Shown piece by piece: positions 1 to 5,683 of a stretch of DNA of 5,683 bases. The stretch lies in NCBI GenBank assembly GCA_034184445.1, contig JAXFZX010000003.1:1-5683 (forward strand), written 5' to 3'. The notes beneath the pieces are model-generated. The model worked only from the letters and a program-made list of their open reading frames with translations. It ran no database searches and had not been told where the DNA came from. Made by a program: the position numbers and the translations under genes. The stretch's first letter is position 1, and each line of letters opens with the position of its first letter. This DNA comes from CALXZG01 sp034184445. GTDB lineage: Bacteria; Pseudomonadota; Alphaproteobacteria; CAAHEQ01; UBA3637.

Positions 1-725
1 GCCTTGAGGTCCATGCCCTCGATGGCCTTGTCGATGGCTTCCCTGATATCAACCTCGCGCGGTTCGCCGGAACGGTTATCAATCAGACGCAAATGAACGC
101 CCGAGTTTAAAAAGGCCAGTTCCCGCATCCGGTGCTCCAAGGTGTCAAAATTAAACTCTGTCACCGTAAAAATTTCGGCGGAGGGGTGAAAGGTCACTTT
201 GGTGCCGTGTTTACCGGTGGCTTCGCCGACTTCTTCCAAATGCTTCACTGTATTGCCGTCCGAAAAGCGGGCATAGTATTCTTTATCGTTCCGCCAAATC
301 GTCAAGTCCAACCAATCCGATAAAGCATTCACGCAGGATACGCCAACACCGTGAAGTCCGCCGGAAACCTTATAGGAGTTGTTATCAAATTTACCGCCGG
401 CATGCAATTGGGTCATAATAACCTCGGCAGCGGAAACACCCTCTTCCTTATGGGTATCAACGGGCATACCGCGACCATCATCAATAACCGTGACAGAGCC
501 ATCGCCGTTTAAAATAACATCCACGCGGGAGCAGTAGCCGGCCAAAGCCTCGTCAATAGAGTTGTCCAGAACTTCATACACCATGTGGTGCAGGCCGGTG
601 CCGTCATCAGTATCGCCGATATACATGCCGGGGCGTTTGCGCACGGCCTCTAACCCGTGCAACACCTTAATTGAGTCTGCATTATAGGCTTTTTCGGCCT
701 GAATGATATTTTCTTGTTCTGTCAT
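1..725 (-). CDS. gyrB: DNA gyrase subunit B, N-terminal part (cut by window edge)
   Basis: ATPase subunit of DNA gyrase, which with GyrA introduces negative supercoils using ATP. The visible 241 codons cover the GHKL ATP-binding domain and the start of the transducer domain; the rest lies left of the window. Seen: RKRPGMYIGDT (30-39), the EVLDNSIDEA helix (51-60) with E51 and N55 matching E. coli catalytic E42 and Mg-binding N46, IDDGRGMP (81-88) with D82 matching adenine-contacting D73, the ATP lid GGKFDNNSYKVSGGLHGVG (110-128), and GTKV (174-177). All key ATPase residues are present, so the enzyme looks functional. The chosen ATG gives a normal GyrB N-terminus and has AAGGAG six bases upstream. 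It is the last visible gene of the leftward dnaN-recF block and starts 3 nt after the stop of the small lipoprotein gene. ParE is a possible alternative for the fold, but the recF-side context favours GyrB. Confidence 0.97.
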   Translation of the reverse strand, partial: MTEQENIIQAEKAYNADSIKVLHGLEAVRKRPGMYIGDTDDGTGLHHMVYEVLDNSIDEALAGYCSRVDVILNGDGSVTVIDDGRGMPVDTHKEEGVSAAEVIMTQLHAGGKFDNNSYKVSGGLHGVGVSCVNALSDWLDLTIWRNDKEYYARFSDGNTVKHLEEVGEATGKHGTKVTFHPSAEIFTVTEFNFDTLEHRMRELAFLNSGVHLRLIDNRSGEPREVDIREAIDKAIEGMDLK

Positions 726-728
726 TTT

Positions 729-889
729 TTACTCCTTTGTTAAATCACATATTCCTGTTTCTGTAATATATTCTCGATTAGGACATTTATCACATTCTGC
801 TTTATCTACAAAAAGCCATTTAGTTGAATTACAAGATACACATTACATCCGGCCAAAAACAAACAAAAAATAAATAGTATTTTTTTCAT
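729..889 (-). pseudogene. Small cysteine-rich lipoprotein, frame broken after the lipobox
   Basis: The ATG overlaps the stop of the preceding gene (ATGA) and has AAGGAT six bases upstream. The first frame encodes MKKILFIFCLFLAGCN, a textbook lipoprotein signal with lipobox LAGC (Cys at 845-847), but it then runs out of sense and stops at TAG 806-808 (27 aa). From 842 the adjacent frame instead encodes 37 residues beginning CVSC and containing CDKCPNREY, ending at TAA 729-731. That tail has the same CxxC-12-CxxCPNREY layout as the C-terminus of the neighbouring 337-aa protein, so it is real coding sequence. Joining the two halves needs a one-base correction (or -1 shift) between about 845 and 842 and would give a lipoprotein of about 53 aa. 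The second frame has no start codon of its own and is closed upstream by TAA 843-845. Either a genuine mutation or a sequencing/assembly error; function unknown, probably an envelope-anchored cysteine-rich peptide. Confidence 0.72.
732..737 (-). promoter_or_regulatory. Ribosome binding site of gyrB
   Basis: AAGGAG on the minus strand, six bases before the gyrB ATG. It sits inside the last two codons (Lys-Glu) of the small lipoprotein reading frame, so initiation on gyrB would be coupled to translation of that frame if the frame were intact. Confidence 0.8.
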
Positions 890-999
890 TTTTTATCCTT
901 TTTTAAAACACATTTTCCGTCTACATATTCACGATTGGGACATAGGTCACAACTATTACTCTGTACATCAAGCGGTTCAGGATAATCGCAACCCACACA
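747..999 (-). repeat. Two copies of a Cys module (910-999 and 747-842)
   Basis: The end of the 337-aa gene (910-999) and the small lipoprotein tail (747-842) encode the same pattern: C-V-x-C, exactly 12 residues, C-D-x-C-P-N-R-E-Y, then a final Cys after a 9- or 11-residue gap counted from the fourth Cys. Protein identity is concentrated in CDxCPNREY; the DNA has diverged at third positions, so this is an old duplication or two members of one family, not a recent tandem repeat. Confidence 0.75.
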
Positions 1000-1899
1000 T
1001 TTTTCGGCAAGGGTTTTTTCATACTCTGCCAACAATTGTTTTTCCTTTTCTGGTGTATAAAATTTTTCAAATTCAAAAATCGCGGCATGACCTTCTTTTT
1101 CTTTCTTTATATTTCCAAAAACAAGATGAAGATTATTTCTTTGATTATCTTCCATTTCCCCTTCGACGGGCTCTACTTCTCTTAAGCGTTGTTGAATGAT
1201 AGATTCTAAGATTTTTTCACATTGTTTCAATAAATCTGAGGGGCATCGAATCTTTCTAAAAGTAGGGGAACTTAGCCCATTCCCAAAATCACTGTAATTC
1301 ACAGGAGATTTTAGGATATCCGATTCAACCTTGCAGAGATTATTGTATGTTGCGACTCTACTATTTTTTTCATCTATGATTTGATTTATTTCAACAATTT
1401 CAGAATTATATTTCGAGATATCTCTCTCAAGTTGCAAAGTTTTAGCGGTTACCTCATTTAATTTGTCCGCAAGTTCTCGTAATTCTGAACAATTTTCACC
1501 TTTCTTTTCACAGAATTCAATCAGGCCTTTGGCCAGATTATATTCATAAATGTATCTTCTGTGATAATAATCATATTTGTATCTTTCCACTAAGTTCTGT
1601 TTTAAATCGGCAAGCGTTTTATCAAACTCCATCAACCCTTGACAAAGCACTTTTGTATCTTCATCTGCACAAGAGTTTGGATCACACACCCCTTCAAAAG
1701 AAATCTTTGCCCAATGGGGATCATTAAGCAAAAAGAGGCTGGAAAAAGTAGGAACCTTAAATTCGGGGCAATTTTCGTTTTTCCATGTACCACCATTCAG
1801 TAAGGGGCGTTCAGCGGGGCATGTGCCGGCCATTCCCTGTGTATTCCATAAACAAGAAAACGATATTGCAACCGCTAAAAATAAAACAAATTTTTTCAT
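886..1899 (-). CDS. Exported cysteine-rich protein with coiled-coil middle, function unknown
   Basis: I do not recognise a family. The N-terminus MKKFVLFLAVAISFSCLW is a Sec signal peptide, probably cleaved after GMA (A24), so the protein is likely periplasmic, surface-exposed or secreted. The mature part starts with a Cys-Pro segment (C27, C44), then C72, C77 and C86. Residues about 90-185 are charged and helical, with likely coiled-coil stretches (about 138-185) interrupted by C130 and C137. C189, C219 and C227 follow, then a second helical part (228-300). The C-terminus carries CVGC (301-304), SCDLCPNREYVDGKC (316-330) and a lysine tail. Fifteen cysteines remain after cleavage, suggesting disulfides or metal binding (inference). 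The ATG directly follows the recF TAA, with AAAGG eight bases upstream. The stop overlaps the next start as ATGA. Base composition is visibly more AT-rich than dnaN, recF or gyrB, suggesting a different history. Existence as a gene is well supported; any function is not. Confidence 0.85.
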   Translation of the reverse strand: MKKFVLFLAVAISFSCLWNTQGMAGTCPAERPLLNGGTWKNENCPEFKVPTFSSLFLLNDPHWAKISFEGVCDPNSCADEDTKVLCQGLMEFDKTLADLKQNLVERYKYDYYHRRYIYEYNLAKGLIEFCEKKGENCSELRELADKLNEVTAKTLQLERDISKYNSEIVEINQIIDEKNSRVATYNNLCKVESDILKSPVNYSDFGNGLSSPTFRKIRCPSDLLKQCEKILESIIQQRLREVEPVEGEMEDNQRNNLHLVFGNIKKEKEGHAAIFEFEKFYTPEKEKQLLAEYEKTLAEKCVGCDYPEPLDVQSNSCDLCPNREYVDGKCVLKKDKK

Positions 1900-3033
1900 T
1901 TATGCAACCTTTATTATTTCTTGTTCTTCTTTTACATCAAATTGTGCGATTTGTCCAGTAAAATCTGAAAAAATACTCGAATCTGTTGTGGTCATAAAAA
2001 CTTGGGCGGGACGGGTAAGTAAAATCTCAAACAATGTGTGACGCCGGTGGGCATCCAAGTGCGCCGCGACCTCATCCAACAAAAGAACCGGTGCATGTCC
2101 TTGCTCGGCCATTTGTGCCCGCATTTCCGCCAAAATAATAGAGAGTAATAGCGCTTTTTGCTCGCCGGTGGAGCATAAATCCGCTGACCGATTTTGTTGC
2201 CGATGAATCACAATAAAATCAGATGTGTGGGGACCTGTCAAATTCCCACCCTCGGCACAGGATTTACGAGCAGAACGAAGGTGTCCCATAAACATATCCT
2301 CTACCATAACGGCACTTTGGGTTAAAAGGGCTTGTTCCAACAGGCCCGTGAACTTAATTTCGGCGGCAGGAAAGGTTTTATCCTCGGTGACGGACAAATA
2401 AGTGCTGAGTCTTTCAACAATATCTAAACGACTGGCCGCAATGGCAATCCCATTTTCCACTAACTGTTCTTCAAGGGCACCCAACCATGCATTATCCCAT
2501 TTCCCTTCATGAAGTAGGCGAAACCATTCTTTGAGGGCGGATTGATAATCCGATAACCGATTGGCATGCAGGGGATCAAAAGTTTCAACAATCCGATCCC
2601 AAAAACGGCGACGTGCCGCCGGATCCCCACAAAAAAGTCTGTCTTGCGCAGGGGTAAGCCATAGGCACCGAAAAACATCTGCTAAATCAGATTGGCGCGA
2701 TGTGTTTTTTCCATCAATCCGCATCTGGCGGCGGTCGGCACCGGCAACCATGCCCGTGCCGATTTGATGATCTCCGAACGGCGTGTAAATGCTGGCAGCG
2801 ATACTCCATAAAGGATACACATCGTCCCCACAGCGACGCGCCACATCCGATAATTTTGCACCCCTAAGCCCCCGACCGGCCGTCAGATAGGAAATAGCTT
2901 CTAGGACATTTGTTTTACCAACCCCGTTGGCCCCACATAAAGCCACAGGTTCACCCTTTGTTCCGAAGGATATATCCAGTTCGGGGTAAGAACGGAAGTT
3001 CGTAAGTCTGAGGCGACTAATCCCCGTCTTCAT
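1900..3033 (-). CDS. recF: DNA replication/repair protein RecF
   Basis: SMC/ABC-type ATPase that works with RecO and RecR to load RecA at single-strand gaps and stalled forks in the cytoplasm. The 377-aa length is normal for RecF. Seen: RLRLTNFRSYPEL (7-19), the usual RecF opening strand; Walker A GANGVGKT (34-41); WLTPAQDRLFCGDPAARRRF (125-144), matching the conserved RecF segment after the first lobe; GPHTSDF (267-273); ABC signature STGEQK (288-293); Walker B VLLLDE (316-321) followed by D-loop AAHLD (323-327). All nucleotide-binding elements are intact. The ATG immediately follows the dnaN TAA with no spacer and only a weak GCGGGT upstream, so translation probably depends on ribosomes finishing dnaN. 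The stop is in turn followed directly by the next ATG. Confidence 0.97.
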   Translation of the reverse strand: MKTGISRLRLTNFRSYPELDISFGTKGEPVALCGANGVGKTNVLEAISYLTAGRGLRGAKLSDVARRCGDDVYPLWSIAASIYTPFGDHQIGTGMVAGADRRQMRIDGKNTSRQSDLADVFRCLWLTPAQDRLFCGDPAARRRFWDRIVETFDPLHANRLSDYQSALKEWFRLLHEGKWDNAWLGALEEQLVENGIAIAASRLDIVERLSTYLSVTEDKTFPAAEIKFTGLLEQALLTQSAVMVEDMFMGHLRSARKSCAEGGNLTGPHTSDFIVIHRQQNRSADLCSTGEQKALLLSIILAEMRAQMAEQGHAPVLLLDEVAAHLDAHRRHTLFEILLTRPAQVFMTTTDSSIFSDFTGQIAQFDVKEEQEIIKVA

Positions 3034-4146
3034 TTAGACCCGCATCGGCATTAATACATATAATGCATTAGAATCTTGGGTATCTTTCAAAATAACCGGA
3101 GAGACGGAATCATTCATCAATAATTGTACCGTTCCCCCCTTAATTTGTGATAAGATATCAAGCAAATAGCGAAAATTAAATCCAATTTCTAAATTGTCGC
3201 CGGTGTATGTTGCATCCATTTCGTCTTCGGCAGAGCCTTCATCAGCGGCAGCAGCGGATACTTGGATCAGGTTGTTTTGTATGCTGAGTTTTATGCCACG
3301 TGATTTTTCCGATACCACGGATACCCGTTCAATCACATCCGTTAAAACGGCCGAGTCAGCCTCTAACACCTTATCATTACCGGCGGGGATGACCTTTTCA
3401 TACTCGGGGTAAGTTCCGTCAATTAAGCGCGAAGCTAATACGACATCTCCCAAATGAAACCGAATTTGATTGGCAGACAAGGAAATATTAATTTCTGATT
3501 CCGATTCAGAAGCTAATTTAGAAATTTCCGTAATCGTTTTGCGCGGAATAATAACTCCGGGGATGCCTGTTGCTCCATCAGGTAAAGGAATAAAAGCACT
3601 GGCCAACCTGTGTCCATCGGTTGCCACAGCCGTCAAACGCGGCGTTTCTCCGGCCTTTTCATGCAGATATATCCCGTTTAAGTTATAGCGTGTTTCCTCG
3701 GTTGAAACGGCAAAAGAAGTTTTACCAATTAAATCCAACAGATCTGTTCCAGAAACGGCAAAGGAAAACGGCATGTTTTCTTGAACCATGCTGGGAAAGC
3801 CATCTGTTGGCAGAGTGGCCAATGAAAATTTGGCACGCCCCGCTACCAATGACAATTGATTGTTTTCTGTGGCAGATAGGGAAATCTGAACCCCGTCTGG
3901 TAGGCGACTGACAATATCGCACAAGCGATGTGCTGGCACTGTTATGGCACCTTCTTCCTGAATAATGGCGGGCACTTTTTCCACAATTTCAATTTCATTA
4001 TCAGTTGCCCGAATAACAATACCGTCCGGTCCTGTCTCAATTAACACATTGGATAAAATAGGGATGGTTTGGCGTCTTTCTACAATGCTTTGTGTGTGTT
4101 TTAAGGCTTTTAATAAATGGGCCCGTTCAATCGTCAGTTTTAACAT
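3034..4146 (-). CDS. dnaN: DNA polymerase III beta subunit (sliding clamp)
   Basis: Ring-shaped homodimeric clamp that tethers DNA polymerase III and other replication and repair enzymes to DNA. At 370 aa it has the standard length for three clamp domains (about 1-125, 126-250, 251-370). Seen: ATDNEIEI (47-54), ATDGHRLA (175-182), SRLIDGTYPEYEKVIP (239-254), the acidic loop DEGSAEDEMDATY (302-314), FNFRYLLDIL (323-332), and the C-terminal VLMPMRV (364-370), the classic MPMR ending that forms part of the partner-binding pocket. The ATG has AAAGGA six bases upstream and lies about 30 nt from the predicted start of transcription of the proximal promoter. It is the first gene of the leftward block and shares the TAA-ATG junction with recF. 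Nothing looks broken. Confidence 0.98.
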   Translation of the reverse strand: MLKLTIERAHLLKALKHTQSIVERRQTIPILSNVLIETGPDGIVIRATDNEIEIVEKVPAIIQEEGAITVPAHRLCDIVSRLPDGVQISLSATENNQLSLVAGRAKFSLATLPTDGFPSMVQENMPFSFAVSGTDLLDLIGKTSFAVSTEETRYNLNGIYLHEKAGETPRLTAVATDGHRLASAFIPLPDGATGIPGVIIPRKTITEISKLASESESEINISLSANQIRFHLGDVVLASRLIDGTYPEYEKVIPAGNDKVLEADSAVLTDVIERVSVVSEKSRGIKLSIQNNLIQVSAAAADEGSAEDEMDATYTGDNLEIGFNFRYLLDILSQIKGGTVQLLMNDSVSPVILKDTQDSNALYVLMPMRV

Positions 4147-4184
4147 GTTTAATCCTTTCTGTTGTAATTTTTTTTATGACTCCG

Positions 4185-4213
4185 ATTATACCCGAAAAAT
4201 GTGCCGATGAAAA
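4185..4213 (-). promoter_or_regulatory. Proximal sigma-70-type promoter for dnaN
   Basis: On the minus strand a perfect -10 TATAAT (4190-4185) is preceded by TTTTCA (4213-4208, 4 of 6 matches to TTGACA) with the ideal 17-bp spacer. Transcription would start near 4178, giving a leader of about 30 nt that carries the dnaN ribosome binding site. Not experimentally supported. Confidence 0.65.
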
Positions 4214-4274
4214 GAAAAATTTCACTTTTTTATATTTTTTTTCGCTTGCCCCCTTTTTTTTTGAATAAAAAATC

Positions 4275-4304
4275 AGTATAAGAAGAAAAAGATTATTTTG
4301 ACAA
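4275..4304 (-). promoter_or_regulatory. Distal sigma-70-type promoter candidate for dnaN
   Basis: On the minus strand TTGTCA (4304-4299, 5 of 6) and TATACT (4280-4275, 5 of 6) are spaced by 18 bp. This would give a second dnaN transcript with a leader of about 120 nt. Its -35 lies only 14 bp before the start codon of the divergent gene and abuts that gene's ribosome binding site. The spacer is AT-rich, so a chance match is possible. Confidence 0.45.
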
Positions 4305-4317
4305 TGAGGTTTATGAG

Positions 4318-5683
4318 ATGAAAAAACAGGGGTTAGAGCTGACCGCAAACGAGATTTATAAGGCATCTTTATTGACGGATAAGGATTTGTTGAAATTGAA
4401 GAGCGGCCAAAAAATTATCGGGCAAGATCAAGCCTTGGAGGCTATCAATTTCGGTATTCGTATGGATGCCAATGGCTACAACATTTTTTGCACTGGCCCC
4501 AAAGGTGTCGGTCGGACAAGTTTATCCCTAGATACCGTCCGGAAATATGCACAAACTTTACCAACGCCGGATGATTGGTGCTTCGTTCATAATTTTCAGG
4601 TGCCTCATCAACCGGTTGCCCTACACTTTCCGGCAGGAGGAGGGCGTCAATTTGAAAAGGATATTCAAAAATTTGCGGAAACTCTTAAAAAACAGTTGCT
4701 AGCACTGTTTTCTGATGAATCCTATAAAATCAAAGTCGCACATATTGAACAAAAATATCGTTCGGCCAAAGAAGAATTTTTTGAATTGCTGAAAAAAGCA
4801 GTGGAAGACGAAAATGTGACTCTTGTCCGTGCGGATGACGGGGTGGTCGTGGCTCCCAAATTAAATGGTAAGGCACTTGAACCGGATTCATTTAACAAGC
4901 TACCTCGCAATCGGCGTAAAACTATTTTAGAACAAATGAAACGCGCCCAGAGCAAGCTAGAAAAAGCTATTCGTACTATCCCCGAATTTGAAGTTGAACA
5001 ACAAAAAGAATTAGATGATTTAAATGCGGTAATGGCCGGTCAAATGATTGATTCCGTATCCAAAGGAATTTTAAAAACTTATGCCAAGCATAATGGAGTC
5101 AAAAGTTTGATTAAAGGCATAAAGGAAAGCATTTTGGATAATATTGGTTTATTGCTTCCCAGTGATGAAATTATAGATGAAAGTGGTGTTGAAAAGGCTG
5201 ATTTATTATGGTCACGCTTTTCGGTTAATGTAATCGTCAGTCATAAACCTGACGAAGGGGCTCCGGTTATCCATGTAAATCACCCGACCTTATCCAACTT
5301 AATCGGTAAAATTGAACGGATACAGTTGTCGGGAACCTCTACAACGGACTTTTCGTTGATTCGCCCCGGTGCCTTACATCAGGCCAACGGCGGGTTTTTA
5401 ATTATAGAAGCCCATGATTTATTAGAAAATCAACCGACTTGGAATGCATTAAAACGGTGCTTGTTTTCTAAAACAATTAAAATGGAATCTGGTATTGATG
5501 ATAATTCAATCTTTGGGGTTATTTCACAAGATCCAACTCCAATCCCCTTATCGGTTAAGGTCTTATTGATTGGGGAACCGTCTCTGTATTATGCGTTGGC
5601 AGAACAAGATGACGAATTTGGGGAATTGTTTAAAATTCAATCTCGATTTGTGGAAAAAATGGAACGAACCTCGGATGCAGAAC
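4318..5683 (+). CDS. Lon-related AAA protease-like protein, N-terminal part (cut by window edge)
   Basis: 455 codons are visible; the frame is open to the right edge. The layout matches the Lon-related family with an AAA_32-type domain (E. coli YcbZ/LonH-like, LonC-like), normally about 700-800 aa ending in a Ser-Lys Lon peptidase domain, which would lie beyond the window. Seen: IIGQDQALEAINFGIRM (33-49), GYNIFCTGPKGVGRTSL (53-69), which is the Walker A position but with Arg66 instead of Lys, a long charged helical insertion (about 110-300), NHPTLSNLIGKIE (321-333), and FSLIRPGALHQANGGFLIIE (345-364) at the Walker B position, followed by AHDLL and a WNALKRCL helix. The ATG has GAGG eight bases upstream; nearby upstream ATGs (4304, 4313) are out of frame. 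It is divergent from dnaN and probably not part of that operon. Protease function is inferred from family; the catalytic residues cannot be seen here. Confidence 0.88.
   Translation, partial: MKKQGLELTANEIYKASLLTDKDLLKLKSGQKIIGQDQALEAINFGIRMDANGYNIFCTGPKGVGRTSLSLDTVRKYAQTLPTPDDWCFVHNFQVPHQPVALHFPAGGGRQFEKDIQKFAETLKKQLLALFSDESYKIKVAHIEQKYRSAKEEFFELLKKAVEDENVTLVRADDGVVVAPKLNGKALEPDSFNKLPRNRRKTILEQMKRAQSKLEKAIRTIPEFEVEQQKELDDLNAVMAGQMIDSVSKGILKTYAKHNGVKSLIKGIKESILDNIGLLLPSDEIIDESGVEKADLLWSRFSVNVIVSHKPDEGAPVIHVNHPTLSNLIGKIERIQLSGTSTTDFSLIRPGALHQANGGFLIIEAHDLLENQPTWNALKRCLFSKTIKMESGIDDNSIFGVISQDPTPIPLSVKVLLIGEPSLYYALAEQDDEFGELFKIQSRFVEKMERTSDAE

Larger units (their letters stand above)
4147..4317. 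other. Divergent intergenic spacer with homopolymer tracts
   Basis: AT-rich 171-bp region between the divergent dnaN and Lon-like genes. Besides the two dnaN promoter candidates it contains a C5T9 tract (4249-4262), several other T runs, and on the plus strand a possible -10 TATAAG (4277-4282) without a convincing -35. I see no hairpin terminator, no clear DnaA box and no inverted-repeat operator. The plus-strand gene must be transcribed from here or from within it, but I cannot place its promoter. Confidence 0.6.

Noticed and set aside
781..800. DnaA-box-like TTTATCACA
   Set aside because: It does not fit TTATNCACA (one base short in the core), is isolated, and lies within the coding tail of the small gene.
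839..847. Programmed -1 frameshift site in the small lipoprotein gene
   Set aside because: The junction TGTAATGTG has no X-XXY-YYZ slippery pattern and I see no stimulatory stem-loop; a lost base is simpler.
886..1899. 337-aa protein as a lipoprotein with Cys16 as the anchor
   Set aside because: The residues before Cys16 are S-F-S, a poor lipobox, and a normal signal peptidase I site (GMA before G25) follows.
3621..3911. Plus-strand open frame of 96 codons inside dnaN
   Set aside because: Antisense shadow of a fully conserved dnaN; its translation has no coherent protein character.
4249..4262. C5T9 tract as a rho-independent terminator
   Set aside because: No GC-rich inverted repeat precedes the T run, so no hairpin can form.
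4127..4366. Minus-strand open frame of 79 codons across the dnaN promoter region
   Set aside because: It overlaps the dnaN start, both promoters and the Lon-like N-terminus, and its translation is Lys/Phe-rich from poly-A/T tracts with no recognisable motif.

Overview
The window looks like part of the replication gene cluster of a low-to-moderate-GC Gram-negative bacterium. It is most likely an alphaproteobacterium, possibly one of the uncultured host-associated lineages. That placement is inferred from the style of the GyrB, RecF and DnaN sequences and from Sec and lipoprotein signal peptides; it was not tested by search.

Layout. A leftward (minus-strand) block runs from about 4146 down to the left edge: dnaN (sliding clamp), recF (recombinational repair ATPase), an unrecognised exported cysteine-rich protein of 337 aa, a very small lipoprotein gene whose reading frame is broken, and gyrB (N-terminal 241 codons only, cut by the window edge). 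Junctions are extremely tight: dnaN/recF and recF/exported gene both read TAA directly followed by ATG, exported gene/lipoprotein share ATGA, and only 3 nt separate the lipoprotein stop from the gyrB start. No terminator is visible, so one operon is the simplest reading. A 171-bp AT-rich spacer (4147-4317) holds two good minus-strand promoter candidates for dnaN. To its right a rightward gene starts at 4318 and runs off the right edge; it encodes a Lon-related AAA protein with an Arg in place of the usual Walker A Lys. dnaA, the common upstream neighbour of dnaN, is not in the window.

How the genes fit together. DnaN, RecF and GyrB serve replication, gap repair and supercoiling, and form a classical conserved cluster. 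What is unusual is the insertion of two envelope-targeted genes between recF and gyrB. Both end in the same cysteine module (CxxC, 12 residues, CxxCPNREY, then a last Cys), so they are paralogous at least in that module. The small copy has a one-base frame disruption placed within a few bases of its lipobox cysteine codon. These two genes are the least explained part of the window.
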